From positions 15,643,226 through 15,707,225 of the forward strand of contig BROE01000013.1 of NCBI GenBank assembly GCA_036571765.1: DNA of 64,000 nucleotides, given 5' to 3'. The notes under the pieces were generated by a model that saw only the letters and a program-made list of their open reading frames with translations, ran no database searches and was not told the origin of the DNA. Each line of letters begins with the position of its first letter. Position 1 is the stretch's first letter. This DNA comes from Plecoglossus altivelis. Taxonomy: Eukaryota; Chordata; Actinopteri; Osmeriformes; Plecoglossidae. This document shows positions 51,480-62,600 of the stretch, piece after piece. The position numbers and the translations under genes are program-made.

Positions 51480-52249
51480 ACCCCCGCTCCACCCCCAACG
51501 CGCACGCCCTCCCCCTGACACACAGACAGACAGGCTGCCAGACAGAGACAAAAACAGCTGGCCTTGCCTCTCTGAACTTCACTGATTTACACAGAAGTGC
51601 TCCCAGTTCCAAGCACTGCCCGGTGGGAGCTTTTCTCAGCATTTGCATGTTTGCACAGTACTGTTTGTAGGAGCAAAGGAGCATCTGAACGGTTACCAAA
51701 GAGGTCCAGGTGAGCACCATGAGTGTGTGAACGTTTTAACCAGCAGCGCTTCCAACAGTATGAATCAGCATTTCCCCTGGTGTGTTATCTCACCTCCTGA
51801 TACTGGACTGGGCCATGAGGCCATGGTGCCTTACGAGGGGGTTGAGGGACGTTATGACTGAGTGGACCTCTGTGATGGTCCGAGGCCCTGTCCCCTCTCT
51901 TTTCTCAGCCTGACTAAAGGAGAAGAGATCCATTTCAGCTGTAGCAGCTGGAAAGGGAATTTAAACAAGATGTATTTCCTAGAAAGTCTTGTACATGTAT
52001 ATTGACCTGGACTCAGGCAATCTATTACATCTGAACCAACACTGAGCTTCCTCCAAGAACAACCCTCCATGGAAAATAATTATGCCAGAGAGTTGCAAGA
52101 ACTGCAGTGGGTTTCCAGAACTGCAAAGCGATGTAATAGGTTATCTGACCTCCAGAAGATTGCAACCTCAAAGTTCTGACTTGGTATGTTGGACAATGAC
52201 ATGATGGTGCTACATTTGAGAGTGTTCATAGACTGTCGTAAGTAAGCAA

Positions 52250-52255
52250 AATAAA
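52250..52255 (+). terminator. cyp2r1: cyp2r1 poly(A) signal
   Basis: AATAAA 771 bp after the stop codon, followed by a T-rich stretch. It is the first canonical signal I see downstream of the CYP2R1 stop, giving a 3' UTR of about 0.8 kb. Confidence 0.6.
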
Positions 52256-52270
52256 CGTTTTTTTAAGCTT

Positions 52271-55075
52271 TGTTCTCCACTATTCATGTTCTTTCTGGTG
52301 AGTGAGTCTTGATTAGATATCCCGCTTCAGTTATGATATCACTGTGCCACGTACACACACTACACGTCTTCATATCACATTCTATGAGCTGGCCTCCGTT
52401 CAGTCCAGACTAAGGGCAAACCAGGATACAAACGCCTAGTATAACTCATACCCAAGTACCTAGGGATTAACGGTGTTATCTTAACCACAACACTATCTTC
52501 TATCCAGAGAGACTACAGATGTGCTCATTCTTCGCCCAGCCCAGCTCATGTTTTAGATGGATTTGATTCCTGCTGATCATTGGACAGCCAGCAGACGCCG
52601 TTTTACCAATCGGAGAGACGGAAAACTGCTGGATCGTACATGGAGTGAATATGATCTGCCCTACCATCTGCATGACAGCTCATGATGTTACAGTCCTGGA
52701 AACATCGGCAGCCTCCTCTGACTGCATGTCTGGTCTCTGGTCTCCATGTTCCCATAAAAGTCAACCATTTACCTGGTCATATCTGATGGCTATTTAAACA
52801 GACATTTAAGCTGCAGAGGGGTTCACACTGAGGTCAGAAACTGGACTAGAACAGCATGCAGCGGTAAGGACTATAACTCAGGTAACTCAGACAATCAGGA
52901 GGTTGCATTCCAACATACTGTAAATACATACTGCACAGACAGACTCTTTCTCTCCCTCTGAAACAAAGAACAGTAAAACAAACGGAGATGTCGGGATTAT
53001 TTTAGGGATGGTGTTTTATGACAGCTATAAATAACAACAAAAATCTGTTTTCCCCACAGTGTTGATAAGGTTGAACGGTTACATCAGACATACGTATATC
53101 TAAATGCTACATAAGGATAACAGGCATTCCTAGATGTATTTATGACGAGAACATTTGGAGGACACTGTTGTGTGTGAGACTGCACAGTGAGAAGCCAACA
53201 AACACTGGACTTTTACAAACATAATGAGCCATAAAATGGGAGGTGGTGGTTGAGGTCGTGGTGCTGTGGGCAATCCTGCATCCGTCCATCAGCGAGACAG
53301 AAGACTCCAGTCCCCACTCAGTAGGGGGGGGGGCACTGGGGAGTTCAAGGAAGCCTTCCACACCTGGTTTCTCCACTGTCACATTGAACATGGTGGATGT
53401 TAAGCTCTGAGCATTCTTCACCACACTCAACCCCTGGGCAAGGGGTGCGGGGTAGGGGTAGGGATGGGGGTGGGGGACTATCTGGGTGCCTGGAGACCAG
53501 GCAGGGACAGTTTGGCACTGGTTGGGTTGACTGAGAAACAACACAGAGTTACAAGATCAAACCAAGACTGAGAGAGTGGTTATGACAAGGAGCAGGGAGA
53601 CGCTGAATCCAAAAGAAAAAATAAACAAAACACCAAACCCACAGTTCCACATCTGTACTGTAAATAGTATTAGATAAAAACTCTGGAAACAAGATGGTAA
53701 TTACAGGGTCTCAATGTACAATATATGTCAGCTGCGTGTAGAAAACAGATGCATTCAGTTGATTAATTAAAAAATATAATATATTTATATATTTATATGC
53801 AGATACTCTTTTTGTGCAGAGGCTAAACACTTGTTTGGTAGTAAAATGTGCACATTTATATCTATTTTTTTTGTCTTTAAATATACTAGCTTGATTTACA
53901 CTGCCTACTTGAGAACATCTCCACTCGGGAGAAGATGACAGGACAAGGTGAGTGGAGGGCTGAGGCTTGCAAGGCTGCCTAGCCTTCCATCAAAACGCTT
54001 TTCTAGTGGAATGCCTAGAGTTATTACAGACAAAAATATAGAACTATTAGTATTAAACCTGCCTCATGGTTCAGAATAAGAAAATATAAAAACAAAACCA
54101 AAGTGATGGTGAAACCCTGGATCACTTCTCTACACACTGGCCTGGTTATGGGTTCGTCAAAAAAAAGGTGTCTACCTCAAAACAATCCGTTTCTGCAGAA
54201 TGAGAGAAACAGAAGAAAAAAAAAATACAAATAAATCAATGATGCTGGAGTATGTTGTGTAAAAAACAATGCTGAGAACAATGCCATCCAAAACATCTCC
54301 AGCGGATATACTGGTATGTGAATCACCATGGGATTTCACCGCCAGAGTTCAGATTCTGCTTTGCTGCAAACAGATCTTTGCAGTTAACTGACAGTTGAGG
54401 ATCCCAAATCTACAGTGAGGTCTTTAATAGGTAACAATGCAAACAGCACTAGTGAGCAGCTGTGTTTGAGTGACAGAAAGACAACATGAACTATCCTTTC
54501 TCACCACGGAGCATTTCAATTGCTTGAATGTGTTTTCAAGTTGTTCGTACAAAGATTAAAAACCATTTCAGTCACCCAGATTCGATTTTCTTTGATTTAA
54601 AAGCGTGTTTAAAATCAACAAGTTCTCGCAAATAATTATTCAACTTCACGTGAATCCTGAGTAACCGTGAAAAATAGATACAAATCAAAACAAACATAAA
54701 GGAAAAAAAAAATCCCTTCAATGGAACAGGACTCCTGTTCTGAATGCAACATGCTTAACACCAGAGGACAAGTTATTGATTGGCAACCAAGCATTCCTGA
54801 AAATACACACACGCACACACGCGCGCACACAGGCTCACATACACCCGTATACGCTCACATACAAGCGCACGCACACGCAAACACACCCACAAACCAAATG
54901 AAAATCAAACGCACACTTAAAAGAAGAGTAAAACCAAAAGGCAGGTATGACTAAACGGCATCAAAAACGATGCAGGTATAATGCTCATTATCAGTCAGCA
55001 TTGCCACAATGTCTCTGAGACTTAGTCGGTGATACAGTGTTTCGTGTCGCCAGCAAGGGGAGAGGACTGCACTGT
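52271..55075. other. Intergenic DNA between converging genes
   Basis: Apart from the doubtful exon at 53140-53530, this stretch is AT-rich with a degenerate CA tract at 54806-54890. Part of it probably serves as the PDE3B 3' UTR; ATTAAA on the minus strand at 54428-54423 is one possible end. Confidence 0.45.
53140..53530 (-). CDS. Possible terminal coding exon, unknown
   Basis: An open frame of about 130 codons follows a strong minus-strand acceptor (TAACTCTGTGTTGTTTCTCAG) at 53530 and ends with TAA at 53140. The protein is proline/serine/threonine-rich (HPHPYPYPAP, STTTSTTTSHF) with MFNVTVEKPGVEGFLELP in the middle. I recognise no family. It lies 2.9 kb beyond the PDE3B stop on the same strand, so it could be an alternative 3' exon, part of a long PDE3B 3' UTR, or chance. 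Two CA/GT-like stretches flank it. Confidence 0.22.
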
Positions 55076-55190
55076 CCCAGGGACTGACCCAGGGACTGGA
55101 CCCAGGGACTGGACCCAGGAACTGGACCAAGGGACTGACCCAGGGACTGACCCAGGAACTGGACCAAGGGACTGACCCAGGGACTCAGGA
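55076..55190. repeat. Minisatellite, ~13-bp GGGACTG(G)ACCCA unit
   Basis: About nine imperfect copies alternating GGGACTGACCCA, GGGACTGGACCCA and GAACTGGACCAA. The pattern suggests a higher-order repeat of three or more units. Confidence 0.85.
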
Positions 55191-55378
55191 AAAAAAGTTC
55201 AGACAGGCACATTTGATATATAGGTCTACAATATTCCTGACATGGAGTCTGAAACAGTCTCAGTCTATTGTCTTTCCATGTTTGAACTGTTTGCTTTGGT
55301 AACAGGTGTCAATCATGTCAAGGTGTTGTTTTTGATTCTTCTTCTACTTCTATTTTAAATAGTATGCTTTTCTTTTAG

Positions 55379-55645
55379 TACCTAAAGGAGAGTTAAGCGC
55401 TCTGCGTTCAAGGCAGCATTACAGCCAGGTCACCTTGGAGGGCTGGGCTCTGCTGGGCCCATCCATCCTAGTCCTCCACACCAGGTCTGAGGACGGCCCG
55501 CGGCTCTCTTCATCATCTAGCGGTGATAAATGGATCGTCCCCACTAATGGACCGCCTACGAACCGGGAAACTCCCTCCATTTACTTATTGAACTCACCGA
55601 TGATAGCCCACAATCCGGAAATTCCAGTCAACTGGAGCCTCCCAA
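55379..55645 (+). CDS. Possible internal coding exon, unknown
   Basis: A pyrimidine-rich acceptor (GCTTTTCTTTTAG) leads into 267 bases open in one frame, ending at a consensus donor (CCCAA|GTAAGG). The encoded stretch includes SQVTLEGWALLGPSILVLH, SGDKWIVPTNGPP and NPEIPVNWSLP. Both splice signals and the frame agree, and codon choice is not repeat-driven up to the donor. I do not recognise the sequence and found no partner exon on this strand. It may be chance or a degraded exon. Confidence 0.25.
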
Positions 55646-55745
55646 GTAAGGTGCGCTTCTCCTCTACTCTAATCCCCATCTCCCCTCCTCAGTTCCCATC
55701 ATTCCCATCCATTTCCATATCCACATGCCAAATCCACGCCAGCCC

Positions 55746-56165
55746 CAGTCTCTCTCTCTCTCTCTCCCACAACTCTCCTAAGCTCTCCATCGAGTCCTAT
55801 CTCCACCTCGTCGTCTCTCTCTCTCCTTCTTCTCTCTCTCCACTCACTCTCTCATCCCTTTCCTCCTTCTCCTCTCTCTCTCTCTCTCGGTCTTCTCCTC
55901 TCTCCTCATCTTCTGCTCACGTCTACTCTCTCTCTCTCTCCCTCTCATACTCTCCCACTCTCTCGTCTCTCTACTCTCTCTCTACTCTCTCTCTCTCCAG
56001 TCTCTCTCTCTTCCATCTTCGCTCTCTCTCTCATCGCTCTCTCTCTCTCGAACTCTCCAAAACTTGTCTCTCTCCTCCTCATGCCTCTGGCTCTCTCCCT
56101 CCCTCTTTACGCTCTCGCTCTCTCTCTCTCTCGCCTCTTCGCTCTCTCCTCCTCTCCTTCTACCT
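55746..56165. repeat. Long (CT)n-rich pyrimidine block
   Basis: About 420 bp of CTCT with TCC, CTCG and CATC interruptions, immediately downstream of PDE3B. It generates a false 257-codon Ser/Leu frame on the plus strand. Confidence 0.9.
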
Positions 56166-56424
56166 CATCTCTAAGGAACAACTCATGCCCAACTGCACCG
56201 AGATTTAGTCATCGTGGCAGTGGCGGCACAGTGACAACTTCGATGTGTGCGAGCCACACCAAGCAGGTGTGCTGTTGTCCGTCTTAGCCAATGTGTGTGT
56301 GGGGATGTGTGTGAGCGTGTGTGAGGGAGAATGGGGGGGGGTGTTGGGGGGGTGGGCTTGAGGGTCTCTTGCCCTCACTCCTCCCCCCTGTCTTCCTGGC
56401 TCTGTCCCTGGTCCTCCTGGACTG

Positions 56425-56636
56425 CTACGGCCGCTCCTCCCCCTCCTCCTCCTCCTGGATCACCTGGATGTCGTCAGACGGGGATGAGGGCGACGGGGGC
56501 AGGCTGTCGGACTGCTGCTGCTTGCTGAGCTCCTTGCACTTCTCCTCCTCCTCGATGGTCTTCTTCCACACCTTGTGGTTGTCCGTCAGGTGCTGCATGA
56601 TGTTGCAGAACAGCCTGCGGCGGCCCTTCCTCCTTT
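56425..56636 (-). CDS. pde3b: pde3b last coding exon
   Basis: Residues 714-783: KRRKGRRRLFCNIMQHLTDN, HKVWKKTIEEEEKCKELS and an acidic end DDIQVIQEEEEGEERP. TAG at 56427-56425. Acceptor CTTCCCACGCAG. Confidence 0.94.
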
Positions 56637-59600
56637 CTGCGTGGGAAGGAGGGGGTTGGAGAACGCTCAGTAAACCCAAACGCCGCCCTTAAACAGCGAA
56701 CAACGTGCCATGACCAGAACATGACATGCGTTCACTGGACATTTCCTTTCTTGCTACATTCCTTCAAAAGTGCATCTGCGACTCGACTGCCTCGCCTCAG
56801 ACGAGGGCAAGTCACGATGACCATAATTCTTACTTGGTTCAATGTCCTCCTCCAGCTCATCTTCATCAGTTTCAGTGTCGTCCACCTGATCTTCCTCTTC
56901 CTCCTCCTCCTCCGAGCCCTCCTCGTCGATCCAGTAGCCTGGCAACAGGCCCGCCGCGTCGTAAGAGTTGCACAGAGGCCCGACAATGTGGGTGATGAAC
57001 GACTCCTGCAGCTTGGCCAGCTGGGGCGAGGATCGGTCCATGAAGGGGCTGATGGGTAATTCCAAACTGGCCTCCTCATCTCCCTAGAGAAGACAGATCC
57101 AATACGTGTTTATTTCTGGGTGCCAACGGGTCAAAGTTCCAAACCAAGATGAACGTGTGCGTTTCCTCACAGGCGCCTGGCTCACCTGTTCGTAGAACTC
57201 GTTCACGATGCCCTCTGTCCACTTGAGGTGGAGGTCGCGACCTTTGGCAGGCCCGTTGATGTCTGCCAGCTTGATGCAGATCTGGCACACAAGCAACCTG
57301 TCGTTCTCGTTGGTCCAGTCGATTCCTGGACTGTTCACATCATTCACCTATTTATAGCAAAACACAAACACACGCAGCTGTTTAACTTCCATTTCTTGGC
57401 AAAGGTTCATGCTTTTTGACATTGGATTGACATAACAGGCTTTTTGTCAGATCAGTCATAACACAGCGGTGCGTCTGTTTTCAATTCGATCAGTGAAGTG
57501 ACAGACCTTCGAGTTGAACTCTGCCAGGAAGTCGAAGTGCTTCTTCAAGTCTGTGGCCAGGATGGCCTCGATGACCAAGAAACGGAAGCGTTTGAACTCC
57601 ACATGGTCCAGGTTGGCCAGGAAGTTGAACTCGGGCTGGGAAAGGTACAGACTCCAGGCAGACGCGGCGTGGTGGTTCTCCAGAACCGAGCGGTCGTTGT
57701 AAAGCACCGCCTGGGGGAAGATAAGCGTCATGATGAGGCGAAGGGAATGAACACGCAAGAGGAGAGAGGTTCCAGGTGTCCAGATAAGGGAATGAGAGGA
57801 AAGGAGGGTGAGGTTTAGATTAACATTAGGAAACAGAGTAGAACTGTGAGGTAAAGATGTGTGGAAAGCGAGGTGGAGGACTTTGGGTCATCCTGAGCAG
57901 GGTGGCAGCACCAGACAAGACTGTTTGTCACCGAGGATCAATAGATTCTGGGATCCCTCTTGTTACGCTCAATCATTTTCCAGGGACCTTTACGCAAGTG
58001 TAACATAATCGAGTCTGATAAACAGGAGCGCTCTGTAAACAGTCAGCTAGTCTAACCTAGAAAAACCTATTCCTAATAAAAGCTTATCCTTGTGCAATAC
58101 CTCAAGGAAATGGATACGGACTATCCCAAGGTTAGAATTGGAGGTTTTACATGGAAAAACAGTACCAACCAAGTCCGTTCAGCTTTAGAGCTGAAAAATC
58201 TAATTCGTTCTCAGAGTTACAGATCCACATTATACTGTTGCATAATCGCTAAGAAAGAGTCTAGGATTCTCACACATCCCACCTTTGGGAGCACCGACTA
58301 TCAGGTAATCATGGTTCTTGGGGAAATCTTGATGTGAGGAGCAGCAGGGTTTACCTGAGGGGCGTTAGTGGCGACGAGGAAGGCGTTGGTGCGGCCCGGG
58401 TGGTCGTAGTCGTGCATGGCCGCTGCTACGTAGAGAGCCATGAGCTCCAGGGCAGGGATGTTCCAGGCCAGGCACCCGTAGCTGTCGTCCGAGATGGACG
58501 AGCTCTTGGAGGAGGCGTAGGACACGCGGCCTGGGGAGATGCCGCTGTCTGAATCTGTTTCCAACCACACAGAGATACGGTCTCAGCCAGGAAACGCTAG
58601 GCCTGGCCTGAATTTACACTTCTTCCATAGTGAGCGGAGGGCTGTTGGCTGAGGGTGAGATGATCCGTCATGGCTCTGGAGGAACCAAGGTCTCGACAGA
58701 CTCAGATAGAGGAGTCTGAGGGAAGGGTTGAGCTGGATTTGGAAGCTGGGCCAGACAGGGCTGCGGGTGACTCACTCAGCTGCACCGTTCTACTAATGCA
58801 CAGAGCCAAAACACCAGCGAGATACGCTGAGCGAAGTCTCGCCAGATCTGTATCACGATGGAGTCTTATCATCTTGCTGCTTATCTCTCACTCTGTCTCT
58901 CTTTCTTTGCCTCTCCCTAGCTCATCTTTATCCCCCCCACCCTCCTCCTCTTTCTCTCTGTCTCTCTCGATGTCTCTCTCTCTCTCTCTCTCTCCACCCT
59001 GTCTGATGGCAGCTGCTCTGCTGGCAGCCAGTGAAGGAATGGTCAGTGAGAGAGGTATAATGTGTTCCGAATGGATCAGGGAACATAAAACAGAATTAGC
59101 CAAGACAGGCCTGGGGATTGTGGCGATTCAGACCCTCCCATCTCTGGGTCAGGAGGAGGGCCCATTAAGCCCTGTAAGAAAGTGTATGTCCTCCTGCAAT
59201 CCCACACCAGTTAAACAAATCTATTGAGATCCTCATCTTGAGGGTATTTAATCCAGGACTTGGCTAGTTTACTCAAATCCGTAGGAATCCATCGTCAGTG
59301 CTTACCTGTGTCACTTCCTGTCACATGCTCATTGTGGATCTGCTGGAACCCTGGGATTGGACGGGTGGTCAGGTACCAAACAGCGTGGAGCACGTCAGTA
59401 GCATGGACACGGTTGTGGTCTGTGACAAAGGGATCCCCACATCAGTCCCACCCACCAGTGTCCAACACCCTTTGTTCAAGGTCTCGTCGACATTCAACGG
59501 CATTGGTATTACATCAGGTGCTGTGCACAGAGCAGGTTACCTTCATGTGACCCTACTGATCATTCATGTCAATGTGAGTGGCCTGTTCACCACTGCTGGG

Positions 59601-62600
59601 TGTGGACTTAGTTACAGAGAGCCAGGGCGTGGCGCTACTTACAGGGGATGTCCCTGTAGCCGTTCTCCAGAGCGCAGAAGTAGGACATGAACTCCCTCAC
59701 GGGGATCTTAAAGATCTCAAACAGACACGTGTCCCGAAACAAGGTGTACGTCACCTGGAGAGGAACAGGGGAGGAACAAACGGAACAAATGAAGACACAA
59801 ACCTCCTGTAGGAGCCACACAAGCAACAGCCCTGCATCGGACAGATAACACAAACGTAGATAGAAAGCAAAAATAGACTCATTCTGGACAGACTTTGGCC
59901 TCACAAGCCAACGGTAGCTGGTAATATAGATCAGACCGGCTTTGCTTTGAACATCTGCTGTGTAAGGGTTTCGAGTATATCTATGATGGTTATTGTTAGC
60001 TGTGTTTTTAGTTGGGAGCGGATGACCCGGTCCAGTTACTTAACAGGTCACAAAAAGCCCAAGCTAAGGTTCCAAACTTAGCATGTTCCACAAATAAAAA
60101 GTTGCAATATAAAAAAGCGAAATAGCCATTTGAAAATGATATTCTAAAGACTGGTAGATGAGTGTAAACTGTAATCAGGGCTGGACGGGTAGATAGATAG
60201 GTAGATAGAGGGCTGGGGTGTAACACTAGTCAGACCAGGAGGGGTAGACAGACAGGTAGATAGAGGGGTAGACAGACAGGTAGATAGAGGGCTGGGGTGT
60301 AACAGTAGTCAGAGCAGGAGGGGTAGACAGACAGGTAGATAGAGGGGTAGACAGACAGGTAGATAGAGGGCTGGGCTGTAACAGTAGTCAGAGCAGGAGG
60401 GGTAGACAGACAGGGAGACAGAGGGCTGGGGTGTAACAGTAGTAGGAGCTAGAGGGGTAGACAGACAGGCAGACAGAGGGCTGGGGTGCAACAGTAGTGG
60501 GAGCTGGAGGGGTAGACAGACAGGTAGACAGAGGGCTGGGGTGCAACAGTAGTGGGAGCTGAAGGGGTAGACAGACAGGTAGACAGAAGGCTGGGGTGTA
60601 ACAGTAGTGGGAGCTGGAGGGGTAGACAGACAGGTAGACAGAGGGCTGGGGTACTGACATAGCTCAGTATCCTCCCTGTCTTCCCTCCTGTTCTCTCCAC
60701 AAGGTCGAAGATCTGAAAGTTCCAGCTGTTTATCTTCTCCATGAGCGCTTCATGGTCATCCAGAATGGGCTCTAGCTTAAACTCCTGGTCACCCTGGAGA
60801 TCAAAGAAACACAAAACACAATTAATTCACACACAAAAAACTACTGTTTAGGATACTGCGAGGGCACTGCTGTTACGCAAAGGGGCATTTGGAATCGGAT
60901 TACAGCTCAGCATCAGTGCTTTTAAACCTGAGAGGTAAGTAGAAGTAACTAAAGCTAGAGTTACTGCTGGAAGGGTGTCTATTGCTGTGTGATATTGCAT
61001 GACGCTAGCGCTGTTTAACTCATATCTGTGTTACCTATTCTGTTGTTTACAAGTGTTAGCCTATGCTAGCATTATCCTTGCCTAGCCAGTCCATGGTTGA
61101 GTGTCATTAGCTGCGAATCCCACCACAATCCCAGTACCTCGGTTTCCTGGGTCTGCTGCTCCGCTGTGGGACTCTGCTCCTCCTCCTGCTCCTCCCCCTC
61201 CCTTCTAGCTCCCGGGTCTGCACTAATGTCCCCTGCCGCCTCCACCTCCACGCTCTCCTCCCGGATAAGGCCCTCGCCCACAAAGTCAGACGCCTCACCT
61301 GCTGGAGACACGCAGCAAACAAGCGGACACAACACGTGTCAAAGAACAACTCAGCAACCTCAATGGTAGGTCGACTGCATTCACCAGAGCATGATGACTG
61401 ACATTCAACCGCTTTACATTCAAATAAAATGTACCCTGATAAACTAGCAAGTAGCGTCTATCTTTCTGACTCGTAGCTGACCCGGTGCTCATACCAGGTA
61501 GTGAAGAGACTGTGAGTGTGTGTTTTTGCCAGAGGAGGGCGTACCTGAGCGTCTGCGCTGGGCCTCAGTGGTGTGGGGCGAGTGAGCCTCTCCTGCCTCC
61601 CCACTGGTCATGCCCTTCAGCATCTGACGGCCACAGCTGTGCGAGAGAGACAAGATAGGCAAAGACAGGCCAGGTCAGTTCACGGTCAGCACACCTGGGT
61701 CCCGGAGAGTGTGGCGGGCTGTGGTCAGAGACCCCAGGAAGGGGGTTCAGACAGCAGACAGCTGGGAGGTCGGAGGTCGCCTGTCCCTACCTGGTGCAGA
61801 GGGAGGCGGAGGGCAGGCCTCGGTAGGGCTGCTGGAAGTCCGGAGAGCTCAGGGTGTAGCCCAGCGGCTTGTGCAAGGTGACACTGGGCTTGGTGAGGAA
61901 GTCGGCCGTGTCGGGGAACTCCACAGGGGAGCGGGTGACCAGGGAGGATACCCCCGGGCCCCCCACAGCAGGGGGACTGTGGCTCGGAGAGGTGACTGGA
62001 CTCAGACTGGGAGATGGGCCTAGAGGAGGTGACATGATATTCAGCAAGTCAGTAAGTGGTCTAATAATCCAGTACAATATATGTGATTTGTGTGTGTGCG
62101 TGCGTGTGTGTGTGTGTGTGTGTGTATGGTGATGTGTGATGTGTGTGTTGTGTGTCTCGCCTGCTCATCCTGACCCAGTAGTGGTAGTGAGGTGACTGAA
62201 GAGGACCTCTGCTTGGGAATGGTCAGCAGGTTAGCATTGGGCCCATTGGACAGAGACCCTGGACTGCAACACACAAAAACACACCAACATTAGAGAAACA
62301 ACGGTCCAAATGACTAAAGCAGTAGATTTTGATGTTCCTTTACAGTACTGTTGAACATGATTCTTCTTCACTGAGGGCTGACGTGATGGCAGGAAGATGA
62401 GGTTGATAAAAGGTGGATCACTACTGCCACCTTGTGGCCTTGTAGAAGAAGTACAACTGGCATGATCAGCAAAAGGTTTAACGGTGCACAGCAGTGCCAT
62501 AGACAAATTTACCTTTGTCCACCGAGAAATTCTGTTTAAACAAGTATGTCAACGTAGTGATAAAATATGTACACTAAGCAGAGTTTTTGGGGACAAATAA

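Noticed and set aside
55435..56208. 257-codon plus-strand frame
   Set aside because: The second half is translation of the CT tract; only the first part up to the donor at 55645 is kept as a doubtful exon.
60309..60660. Cys/Pro/Ser repeat protein on the minus strand
   Set aside because: It is the VNTR read through in frame from the PDE3B exon into the intron; the exon ends at 60659.
62155..62175. GC-type splice donor for the PDE3B exon ending near 62160
   Set aside because: It would break phase with the next exon; a GT donor at CTGG|GTCAGG keeps the frame.
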